A program made the translations under genes and the position numbers. The notes beneath the pieces are model-generated. The model was not told where the DNA came from, made no database searches, and worked only from the letters and a program-made list of their open reading frames with translations. A stretch of 64,000 bases of DNA from positions 2,611,501 to 2,675,500 of the forward strand of contig CAJHZI010000472.1 of NCBI GenBank assembly GCA_905160935.1. The letters are read 5' to 3'. The stretch comes from Enchytraeus crypticus. Taxonomy: Eukaryota; Annelida; Clitellata; Enchytraeida; Enchytraeidae. Shown here piece after piece: positions 1 to 9,100 of the stretch. The stretch's first letter is position 1. Every line of letters begins with the position of its first letter.

Positions 1-139
1 CTATCGTCGACAATCTGTTGTTCTAGAGTTTTAGCTGTTTCTCTTGTAGTGTCAATTAACTGTTTGAATAATTATGTATTTTTAGGTATTATTATGTATT
101 AGTTATTTTTAGGTACTGTTCTGGTATGTAAATTACATT

Positions 140-815
140 CTAATTTAAAATATAGCGACCACATTCAGGTTCTTCCCAAAGATATATAACAGCGAAACCA
201 TGCTTTCTTTTCCAAGCTTCTTTACATACCTTTTCAAACTCTTTTAATGACATGTCTCCCGATACGTTTGTTTCATAAAAATATTCCAACGACTTCCTAT
301 CATGTTCAAATAAAATAAATGTATTAGCATTTTGACGTATGCCATGTTTTTCAGTTATGTATGCTCTGACATAAATAGAATACATTCGCATTATTATGTC
401 TACCTTGACAAAAATAATCTGTCATTACCTTTTGATTTTCATTCACGACGTCATCAAATATTGCAACATATGTTTCATTCACATCGAGTTCAGAAGGATG
501 AGCAATTCCATCATCTGGATTGTGAAAAGTAACAATATCTTTACCTGCTTTGGATTTCTTTTTAACTTCATCATTGCAATCTCGAAGGAATATATACTCG
601 TCTTGATCTGGTGTCATTGTGTACACCATAATGTCGTCGTAATGCACTAATTTTTTCATAATAAAGTTCATCATTAAATTTGTTTTACCGCAACCTGTGC
701 TGCCAGCTAGTATGATAAATATATTTTTAGGAAATATATCGTGGTGTTTGCTCTCATAGTTGCTACCGTAAATTTTCTGATAAAATTCCGAATAGTCAGT
801 ATTCAAGTCTACCAT
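140..815 (-). pseudogene. FtsK/HerA-type genome packaging ATPase (A32-like), frameshifted
   Basis: Role in the family: the motor that pumps viral DNA into the capsid. Start ATG at 815-813. Walker A is AGSTGCGKTN near residue 40 and Walker B is YVAIFDDV near residue 118, followed by the sensor-like region ending in CQ near residue 150. The frame is then lost around 365-391. A second frame (391 down to 140) carries the normal C-terminal part with NANTFILFEHD and a conserved GRY near the end. Total span is about 225 codons, the usual length for Polinton ATPases. It lies just downstream of the protease on the same strand, as in related elements. A single frameshift is the only break I see. Confidence 0.85.
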
Positions 816-837
816 GTCTCTTTTAATTCAGTAGTTA

Positions 838-1320
838 TTAGTTTAAATTGTTTCTTTCGTATAATTCATCTAATACATCCTTAAATAGAATCCCATTATT
901 CACTTTATGAAGCACATAAATGCAGTAATGACTGCAGATGACTTCGTTCGGTGCTTGAATTTTGAATGTGTTGTAATAATTTTCTTTTCCTTCACAATAA
1001 TGCTGAACTTCTAAAGGAGGCAAGAAGGCCGTAACTGTCAAAATACCAACATTTGTCATGTTTGCTGTAGATGCATGTCCAATTTGTTCCGTCTCCGGAG
1101 CTGTCGTCAATATTAAGAATTAGACATTCGTTATTATTAATTGATCCTTTCAATTCATCACGCATTAAAACACCTTTGAAATGTTTAATTTTACATTCTT
1201 TGCATTTTCCTGTTATATCAAAATTACTTAGAAGTTTAATGGTTTTGAACGATTTTAGAAATTGGGGGAAGGTTACGCCTCCCCCTATCTCGCTAAAAAA
1301 TGACCTTATCCTGTTCTCTC
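838..1320 (-). pseudogene. Adenain-like cysteine protease (adenovirus/Polinton maturation protease), broken
   Basis: Family role: processes capsid precursors. One minus-strand frame (about 1320 to 1000) contains HFKGVLMRDEL, then ILNIDDSSGDGTNW and WYFDSYG, which match the conserved core of adenain-type proteases. A second frame (ending at 838) carries the following PPLEVQ segment and the block ICSHYCIYVLH, which holds the expected nucleophile cysteine. The frame changes between about 1015 and 1030. Where family members have catalytic His before Trp, this copy has Asn (codon 1082-1084), so it would be inactive even without the frameshift. No clear start codon is visible; the N-terminus overlaps the end of the pX-like gene. 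Confidence 0.8.
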
Positions 1321-1629
1321 TAGATATAATCCATTACCCCACTGAGCTCCTTTCAAATTCTTGACACATCCACCGAGTCCAAATTTCTTCAACGCATTTG
1401 AAAGCATTTTGCCTGCAACCGGAATTGGAGCTAGTGTGTCGCTGAGTTAGCCTGGGCCGAGTTGTTGTTTGGTTATGTTTTCCAATTCTTGATTATGTCT
1501 CTTCAATTCATATGTCTGTCTAGTCGAGTTTACTGCCGAGCTAATTACACCTGCCAATCCACCTATTGTTCCCAAGACGGCAGGAATGGCTGCTGCCAAC
1601 AACGGAAGGAATCCTCCATTCCTTTTCAT
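1306..1629 (-). pseudogene. pX-like small hydrophobic/basic virion protein, one in-frame stop
   Basis: Start ATG at 1629-1627. The N-terminus is MKRNGGFLPLLAAAIPAV, a short basic patch followed by a hydrophobic Gly/Ala-rich stretch, then a polar helical region. This resembles the pX-type peptides of adintoviruses and Polintons, which are thought to be adenovirus core/membrane-active peptide relatives. A TAA at 1447-1449 interrupts it after 60 codons, but the same frame stays open to TAA at 1306-1308 and encodes GAQWGNGLYLER, a motif I associate with this family. So the gene is one stop codon away from intact, about 107 codons. It sits immediately upstream of the protease on the same strand. 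Confidence 0.7.
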
Positions 1630-1880
1630 GTATTTTAATTGTTCTCTGCTCAGACACTATTCTATTCCAGACGTAGCCTTCTTTATTTTAATAATTTGAG
1701 TTTGGGTTTGAGGAAAATTCACATTACCCGATAATTCTTTTTTGATATTCGCATTTTAACCTCTCTATCACGATCGCATGCGCTCTCTAGTTTTCGGAGT
1801 TGACCTTTAGTCAACGTTAGACTATAGTTTGTATACTTTAACAATTATTATATAACATTTAAATTGTTTTTTTATATAAA

Positions 1881-2848
1881 ATGAGTACTATATCGAAAAC
1901 TGGCGGTAGTAAATCACATTCAAGTACTGTCGATTTGATGAAGCATGTAGACTCAGTTTTAAGGGCCAATTGTCAATCTTGTTGATAAGCTCGACAGTAT
2001 AAAAGTTGATAAAACTGGAGGAGAAATCACTGGAGACACTAATATGAGCAACAATAGAATTTTAAATGTTAAACACCCTGCAGAAACCGATGTGGAAGTC
2101 ATCACAAAAGAGTACTGCGATGGTTATGTTAACGAATTTTATGAACATTTGAGAGTAGATATCCTAAAGAAGTAGAACAAAACGTAGTTGCTAATGACAT
2201 TACTCTACAAAACAATATTGATACGAAACTCAGTGTGAGTGGTGGTCAATGAACGAAGATTTAGATATGATGCATAATTTAATTTTTAATGTCGGTTTCT
2301 CAAGTGAAACGTATGATGTGCTAAATAAAAAGTATCTACAGATTGCTAGCATGAAAGGTAATGTTGATTTGAAGAAATTAATGGCAATTTGTTTTCATAT
2401 ATTATCCATTATGACAAAATATTCTGAAGAACAAGGCCTACAAAATAAAAACAACAAAATATTTCTTAGGAAATATAATCATTTGCAAAATATTACCTGA
2501 GAATATCTTAAATTATTTAATGATAAAGAAATTAATTCTGAAGTGGAAGGAATTCTTTCAGTTTTTACGACCGATTTGAAATGTTTACTTTTAACAATAA
2601 TAGTAGAACTACCGAGAAATATGTCTATGGATTTGGAAATAAATCTAGTTGGTGCTAAATTAATAGCAACACCTGAAGAGGGTACACCGTTAATGAAAAA
2701 TTGGCGATTCATTTCAAAACTTGTAAGAGATCTAGACCCAGATCGAATGAATTTAGACTTGAAATTAATATTACGAAAACATTTAACGTTTGCTGATTTA
2801 GGATTTCATTACGATTCAGATTCTCTGCTAGAAAAATTTGTGATGTAA
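1881..2848 (+). pseudogene. Fibre/tail-collar-like protein with two repeat motifs, multiple breaks
   Basis: ATG at 1881 opens 34 codons (TGA 1983-1985). Reading continues in a second frame (1972-2175), a third (2172-2252), then the frame of ATG 2249. The second frame has DKTGGEITGDTNMSNNRILN and the last has MNEDLDMMHNLIFNVG just after SVSGG. Both match the GG-x-TGD-NM-xN-I repeat of phage tail fibres and of fibre-like proteins in Polintons and adintoviruses. I therefore read 2249 as an internal frameshift (ATGA overlap), not a new gene. A TGA at 2498-2500 is followed by the same open frame to 2848 (stop TAA), an unrecognised C-terminal region. It is transcribed divergently from the pX-protease-ATPase group. 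Presumed role is receptor attachment. Confidence 0.65.
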
Positions 2849-2901
2849 GCGTCGCCGTAAATTGCGATATTTAAATTTGTTAATATATTTATTAACGAAT
2901 T

Positions 2902-3341
2902 TTATGCGAATTCAGAAATAGTCTGATTATAGGCTGGCTCGGTAAGATTTCCGTTAAAACTGACAACAAAATCAAATCTTTCATTAAGTTTATTGAGTTT
3001 TTCAATTTCGGCATTTAATTTATTACTTTTATCCTGCAAATTTTTTGAACTTGAGCCTGATTGATGTCAGTAATGCACTCGATATTACTTTTAGCTTGAA
3101 AATTTAATTTATTGGCGAAGGCTGTCAAGATACCGCTTGTAGTCGATAACACTATTATAGCAACAGGTGGGATTACAACAGCTGTAGCAGTTGCAGCTAG
3201 CACTGCGGAAATTACGATCGAAGCTACCGCGGTAGTGTAGGAAAGTGTTTTTATAATTTTTCGCTTTCGTTTTAGCTCGACATATACTCGACAAATAGCA
3301 ATTCCTTTTCTGATTTCAAATAAATTCTCTCCCTGATGTGC
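2902..3341 (-). pseudogene. Polinton-associated two-helix membrane protein, frameshifted
   Basis: The open frame begins after a TAA at 3342-3344. It runs through a basic patch (LKRKRKIIKTLSY), a long hydrophobic stretch with VVIPPVAIIVLSTTSGILTA, and then a polar region. The frame shifts near 3030-3060. A second frame (to TAA 2902-2904) gives a Lys/Asn/Glu-rich helix (KLNAEIEKLNKLN) and FVVSFNGNLTEPAYN. I recognise this arrangement (basic patch, IPPVAI hairpin, short coiled helix, VVSxNGNLT) as a recurrent hypothetical protein of metazoan Polintons. Its function is not known to me; a membrane hairpin is the likely fold. No ATG is obvious. Confidence 0.6.
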
Positions 3342-4000
3342 TTATACCAAATTTTTTGATGTCAGGCATAAACAATATAATCGTATGGATTTTAATATAA
3401 TTATTACGATGATGATGCCTAGGTTTAACTAAGAAGTTCTGTTCAGTCAAACAAGACCTCTCTTAAAGTTTTCTAGTTAAAAACGCTTTCACTTTACTCG
3501 AAAGCAAAGTACCATCTACTATGTCTGCTTTTTTATTATACATAATTAATTTTTATTAAGGCTACAAACATATAACGACATAAGCTGCCCGTCCTTTTCG
3601 TACTTTATTTATTTTAACAAGATCTGATTTAAGATTCGAATTATTCTATTGATTTTATTATATTTTAAGACTCTGCTGTAACCTACAAGCTGTGCAGCTG
3701 GAGCTTTATAATAACTGAACCGCTGGAAAACACTAAAGTTAAAATCACAGCTAGATCGATGGCTGTTTAAGCTAAGTCTAGTTAGAAACATCCAGATGCT
3801 AAGTCTCCTCCAGGAGACTTAGCATCTGGATGTTTAATAATTGAATTGCTAAAACCAACTGCTGGACCGACGGCTGCTGCAGCCGTCAAAGTAAAGCGAA
3901 AGTAAAACCTACGCATGCATAGTTCGTATATTCATATCGTGCAGTAGTCTATACTTTCCATAATTCAGAATTGTAGTACCTTTATGAAGCAGCCAATATA
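3336..4000. other. Non-coding stretch inside the viral relic
   Basis: No open frame that I can assign. It contains the perfect palindrome at 3786-3835, a short GC-rich hairpin at 3869-3887 (8-bp arms around ctg), and a 17-bp motif at 3891-3907 repeated in inverse at 5170-5186. Confidence 0.4.
3786..3835. repeat. Perfect 24-bp inverted repeat with 2-nt loop
   Basis: Arms 3786-3809 and 3812-3835 are exact reverse complements, separated by cc. The arm begins aaacatccagatgctaag. It could fold as a cruciform or long hairpin. The perfect match stands out because the surrounding viral genes are decayed. Confidence 0.9.
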
Positions 4001-4429
4001 TTAACTGTTACCCAATATTAGAATGAACAGGCAATCAGAAAATAGATTAATTGCCTCCTTTTCAGTGTTAGAGGAGTTAGATACAACGAAGAAATTGGCG
4101 ATTTTATCATGATCAAACAATCTTCCACGTTGCTTGGCTGAACCTACTTTTTTATTAGTCCCTACTCCTTTTGCAGTAACCAAACTTTCTTTGAGCTCTT
4201 CATAACACTTACATATTCTCTCTCGCTCGTTCTTAACCATATGTTTCACATCAATATCAGATTCTGTACTTACATCAAAGATCTTTCTCCACTTTCTCAT
4301 ATAACTGTTTCCTTTAGTCAAAACCGAGTCTCGTTTTTCCACTGGTATTGATTCCATCATAAAATGATTTAGCTCTTGAGTATGCATTACAAAATCATTT
4401 TGTTGTATAGTACTCCTAAATGTAGCCAT
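4001..4429 (-). CDS. Hypothetical protein in the viral relic, 142 codons
   Basis: ATG at 4429-4427 is preferred over the upstream TTG at 4465. The product is about 142 residues, polar and rich in Lys, Glu and Ser, starting MATFRSTIQQNDFVMHTQEL. A central charged helix-like part (KNERERICKCYEELKES) is followed by a basic loop and a hydrophobic C-terminal tail (NLFSDCLFILIL). I recognise no family. It lies between the membrane-protein remnant and the AT-hook gene, so it may be an element gene that kept its frame, or only a fortuitous open frame. No upstream promoter is recognised. Confidence 0.4.
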   Translation of the reverse strand: MATFRSTIQQNDFVMHTQELNHFMMESIPVEKRDSVLTKGNSYMRKWRKIFDVSTESDIDVKHMVKNERERICKCYEELKESLVTAKGVGTNKKVGSAKQRGRLFDHDKIANFFVVSNSSNTEKEAINLFSDCLFILILGNS

Positions 4430-4713
4430 CTTCGTAATGTGTATGTATACTGATCTAACTTGCAACGTTACACGTTAGTAGGATATGACCTTTTTTATAA
4501 GACAGCAGAGACTGCGGGCGACTGCTGCGGCCTAGCAAGGAGACTGCACGCTGTAAGCAACACGTATTAGCAATGAACAGAAGCTGCTGAAAGTTCAGCG
4601 ATGATACGTGGAGATACTCATTCCATGAACTTTCAAACATAATTAAATTAAAGTAGACAACTTTAAAATAAAATATTAATTTTGGTTTAAATTTATTTGT
4701 ATACATATATAAA
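4430..4713. other. Intergenic part of the viral relic
   Basis: Nothing recognisable; the short minus-strand open frame here has no family features. Confidence 0.3.
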
Positions 4714-5096
4714 ATGGAAACTCAAACGATGAAACAGTTGAAGCAAATATTGTTCAATGCTGGAATTAAACCGCCTGTAAAATCAAGAAGAAACGGAATT
4801 ATTATTTTTAGCGTTTGAAAATGGACTATTAAAAATGGACCCAAGAAAGGAAGAAGCGGAGACTAAAAGAAAAATAGGAAGACCTAGAAAATGTCCATCA
4901 AAAGAGGTAGACCCAAACAAAGCGATAGACCCGAAATTTGGCCAAAGCGTGTAAAATTGGAAAATACAGAAACCGGCGAAGTTACACTATACAAATCTAT
5001 GTATGATGCTAGTAAAAATAAAACCATCATACAATGTATTATGCTAAAAACGATGGAAAGATAGTTGATGGGTGTTCTAGAGTTACAATCTTTTGA
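4714..5096 (+). pseudogene. Small AT-hook / NUMOD-like protein of Polintons, broken
   Basis: ATG at 4714. The first frame ends at TGA 4816-4818. A second frame continues with LLFLAFENGLLKMDPRKEE, then KRKIGRPRKCP (an AT-hook core, GRPRK) and KEVDPNKAIDPKFG, ending at TAA 4952-4954. A third frame gives VKLENTETGEVTLYKSMYDA, and a fourth ends YYAKNDGKIVDGCSRVTIF at TGA 5094-5096. The order (GRPRK, EVDPN, LENxETGE, DGK-V-G) matches a recurrent Polinton hypothetical protein whose C-terminal part resembles NUMOD-type DNA-binding modules. Presumed DNA-binding; the role is unknown. At least three frameshifts make it a pseudogene. Confidence 0.6.
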
Positions 5097-5169
5097 GTTA
5101 TTAAAAGTTTTAATAGTAAATATACCATTAAAACTGTATCAGCCTTTGTATATAGGAATATATCTAGGC

Positions 5170-5186
5170 TTTTACTTTCGCTTTAC
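5170..5186 (-). repeat. 17-bp motif inverted relative to 3891-3907
   Basis: The plus strand here is the exact reverse complement of gtaaagcgaaagtaaaa at 3891-3907. It could be a remnant of an internal or terminal inverted repeat of the viral element, or chance in AT-rich DNA. Confidence 0.4.
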
Positions 5187-5819
5187 ATACATGTAATGTT
5201 ATTTGCAGTAGTTGAGCGGCCGTCGGTTAGCTTAATTTGTGACTGGGGTTTTTCAAGCAGTTTAATTATTAAGCTTTCAGCTGCACAGTACCTCGAGTGC
5301 TGCAGCTATTTTTAAAGTTCATATACATGTAAATAATCAAGTTATGCTCAAGGCAGAAAAGGCTATTTGTTTTTAAATAAACATGGTGATGTATAAATTT
5401 GCCTTAAAACTGCGATTTTGTCTGAACCCCAAAATTCCTACTACTCCTGTTTATGAAATTAGCTACTTACTAAAGTAATTAGTCATGAAGTAAAATATAC
5501 TTAATTTGTTATTAAATAAACACCTAAGTTAAATATGAAAATAAATAAATAATTAATTTGCTAAATTAAGTTCATTGTTAATTTATTAATTATTGTTATG
5601 ATTTATTATTTAATACCGTTACTACTCTTATTTAGTATTTTTTCGAAATGTATGAAAAATTTGTTGTTAATAGTAAAAATGAAAAATGTCATTTAATAAC
5701 ATGTTAGAAAACACATTATTGTTAATATGTTATTATTGCTAATAATGTTAATGTTAATATTGTTAAGGACGCTATAATTAAGTTACAGATATAGTTATTA
5801 TATTGATAATTATATTTAC
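5187..5819. other. AT-rich non-coding, intron of the channel gene
   Basis: No gene or repeat family recognised. A few GC-richer words at 5210-5310 (sagging inverted pairs such as gctgcag) may belong to the edge of the viral relic. Confidence 0.3.
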
Positions 5820-5927
5820 CTGCTGATCCACGAAGGTCTGCACATTTATAGCGCTCATTTCTTGCTCATCTGGAATGATGTCTATTTCTGTGTCCGGTCG
5901 TTCAGATGTTATCGTTATTGTGAGATC
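5820..5927 (-). CDS. Channel gene exon 7
   Basis: Acceptor attttcag, donor CAG|gtaaat; 36 codons, phase 0 both sides. It encodes DLTITITSERPDTEIDIIPD and then SAINVQTFVDQQ, the strands after the loop. The next family segment (EW... toward the membrane) is not found to the left within the window. Confidence 0.85.
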
Positions 5928-6084
5928 CTGAAAAATATGACCAATACACTTATTGAAAACCCAAAGAAATGGTACGAATGTTTTAAATTATTTCATTAAA
6001 TCTGTATAAAGATTAATTAAATACTTTCAAACAAATTTATGCTACAAATACTTCTTGTAGTCAATTAGCTCGATACATGAATAC

Positions 6085-6144
<60 letters not shown>

Positions 6145-9100
6145 ATATATACATACATATAATATATGTATATATATGTTTGTATGTATGTATATACTAG
6201 AGTAAAATCTAGAAACATTGTCTCCAGCCAATCAATATATTATTCTACTTTCTCTGGCATACAGTAGGTATTTACTTGGGATAAATATATTCTACTTGAA
6301 GAATGTAAGTACAAGTTAATTGCAATTTTATGTTTAGCATATCTCTGCTTTTCTAGGCATTCCAAACTTTAAAAAGAGCCTACCCAAACACATACCAAAA
6401 ATTCATTGAGTATGTTTTAAATACAAATTTATGTAGAACTGTGAATACTTAACCTTAGGTCTGAACCCCTATTGAGTTTGACCTGAACACAGTTATTACT
6501 AAAACCAGAACTAAAAGGCTAAGACTTGAATTAAGAGCAGGTCCCAGTTTCGAAATCACCTTAAGATCGGTTTAGCTCAGGTTTTAAATCATGCACCTAC
6601 AGATTCACAGTGGGGCATATAAGTTATCATTCAACTTTCTTGTTCCACAGATAACACAAACCTGGACATCGAGAGGGAAGTCATTCAATCAATCAATCAA
6701 TAAGAATTTTACGTCCGTTTCCTCGCCATAAGGCAATGTCAGGGACGACTCTTGCAGACTCTACACAAACAGACGCCAAAGCACCACACGCTGACGACTG
6801 ATTACACAGAGACCACAAGAGAAAGCGAGATCAAAATAGTGCAAGTCCAAGACCAAAGGCAAGTGGGTCAAGAGTTAGACCTATGATGGAAAGAGAAAAA
6901 TCAACTTTCATTCAACTTTCTTGTCCCACAGATATAACACAAACCTGAACATCGAGAGGGAAGTCATTCAACTCGAGGTTTTCCATGAACACGCCTCTGA
7001 CTCGTCGCCTCTCGTACACGTACACCTCTCCCCTGGAATTCTTCACAGTAGTCATCCAAGTGGCCTCCTTTGTCTCTGCTATTATGTTGTCCACGTAGAG
7101 CAGCGGGTTCCAGAATGTATCCAGCTCGATTTCTTCTCGCGCCTCCTACGTTCAAGAAAACTGGATTGCGAAAAACCGTTCACGAAAACATCGACTCTGA
7201 AAAGTTTTATGAAAGTAATTTCGAAATTCAAACTAATAATTACCCAAATGTTATCACTTTTCTCAGATTTATTTCAATCATCATTACTTCGCAAATTCAA
7301 GAACTGATACAGCATTATAAGTAGATATATCACTCGCACGCACCAGAATGATGATGTTTATACACATTCAGTTATTTAGCACAATAAGATAGGCGGTATT
7401 GAAGAGAATTTAGGATGCTTTAAATCCAAGCTTCGAGCACTATTTGAGGATTTGATAAAGACATTTATTGTAATGGGCTAAATTTGTTTGTCGCTGCTAC
7501 AAAAAGTTATTTTCAGTGACTTGTAATTGATCACGTACCTTGTGTCTTAGGCCTTCAAGAGCGGGTTCTCTCCACTTGGCTTGTATATAGGTATCAGCAC
7601 TGTACTGTTCCTTTAATGTGTCAATTTCTCCAATCTTTAGAAATACAACTCTAACCTCAACAATTACCTGCACATTATAGTCAAACAATTGTAATCACTA
7701 AATCGTCAATTAATACTAAGTAATAATCTAACCGAAAATGCTTGGGCAATAACTTTCGACCATTTAATTTCTACATACGTTAAAACTATATAAAAAATTT
7801 ACTTGGTTTAGCAATTATGTAATCTCTCTCTAGTGTTCTGCCAAGTGAAATGTTTATGGTACAAATTCATACTTAGATTTTGCTTTCTTTCTCTATAATA
7901 GCACCCCATATATCCACAAGTTAGTCTATTCAGAAAAGCAATGCCTTTTCAATGCCTTATGTAGCTTAAAGCTGGGAAACAAAATATGGCATCTGAGGTG
8001 TTTTCTCATTGCCTTCCTCAATTTTTGCTTAGTAACCTCTTATGACAAGTGCAGTTAACGGTTAGTCTATTCAACAGTTCCCCAAAGCAACGTTATGTAA
8101 TATGCAGTTACAATGTGCAAAGTAATCTATTAGCTATTGTCCACGAGTTCGTAAAAGATATTTATAAATTAACAAATTAACTCAATTTTAATAATTAAAA
8201 TAATTAACTTAATTTTATAATTCGGAGTAATTTCGGAGTTTACGGAATGCAAAATATGCAATACTCACCTTGTTTTTCTTTGGTTTCGCCTTACATTCTC
8301 GAATCCTTGAACAAACTTGGTCATTATTTCCGGCAGACGTCCCACAACTTGTGCCCACCCTTGAGAAGGCTTCACCCCCTGAGGGACCGGGGCCTGTGTT
8401 AGGACTCTGACTTCCCCCCGCTCCCCTGCCTTCCCCCCTTTTTCGGGGTCTTCGACTTCTAACCTCGTCTTCGGTATCCGAGAGTACTTTAATTTGCTTT
8501 TTTCGATTGTTTTCAATTCTGAAATTATATTATTATTACCTTAGTGGAAGTGATGTGAAGTAGCTAGAGGAGTACTTGGCAGATATATTAGAGAGTTAAC
8601 GGTTTCAGAATGACCAAATTAAATAATAGGTAACAATTAGTTATTAATGTGCATCTGCACTTGGAAACTTTTGATAGAATAATGCATAATGAATTTTGTG
8701 TCAGTTGTATAAACAAAATTTGCTATGCTCGATCTAAGATTCATATGAGCACAAAAAGCATTGTTTGAGTTTTGAGGCATAAATTTATAACTCAAGTTAT
8801 AAAAAAGTTTTGAGTATGAGTTTTACCAACTTTTTTCAATGAAGTTGCACGCCTTTGGAAAGTTTCATTGTTTGTTCTCCGGCTACGTTTTCATTCCATA
8901 TTGCCAGTTGTTGTCATTGGTGGCAAAGGCACTGAAATTGTTTTTCCCATTTCTGCCAACTTCGGCGTCTTCTGACATGGTAACACTGCCTCAGTTTTAT
9001 TTCCCTATAATCTTTCTAATTACAGACACTACTCTCTGATACACAAAATGCTCTCAGATATTACATATATTACTCTCTGATACTACATATAATACTCTCA

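Larger units (their letters stand above)
1..5190. mobile_element. Decayed Polinton/adintovirus-like endogenous element
   Basis: Seen: a cluster of gene remnants on both strands, namely packaging ATPase, adenain-like protease, pX-like peptide, fibre-like protein, a two-helix membrane protein and a small AT-hook protein. This set is typical of Polinton/Maverick elements and adintoviruses. Almost every gene carries frameshifts or in-frame stops, so the copy is dead. DNA polymerase B, retroviral-type integrase, major capsid and penton are not visible; they may lie left of position 1 or be deleted. The right limit (about 5190) is inferred from the last recognisable gene and from a 17-bp motif at 5170 that is inverted relative to 3891. 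No convincing terminal inverted repeat or target-site duplication was found. Confidence 0.75.

Noticed and set aside
1-71. Minus-strand open frame running off the left edge (23 codons, Gln/Thr-rich)
   Set aside because: Too short to assign; might be the start of a further viral gene but nothing identifies it.
1071-1364. Plus-strand 97-codon ORF
   Set aside because: Shadow of the protease and pX-like remnants on the minus strand; no family features.
2249-2500. Separate gene starting at ATG 2249
   Set aside because: The start lies inside a second tail-fibre repeat whose beginning (SVSGG) is in the preceding frame; a frameshift explains it better.
4455-4706. 83-codon minus-strand ORF
   Set aside because: No family features, low complexity, and it lies between recognised viral genes.
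8265-8516. 83-codon minus-strand ORF over channel exon 4
   Set aside because: Wrong frame: the splice phases of the flanking exons require another reading frame, which is also open.
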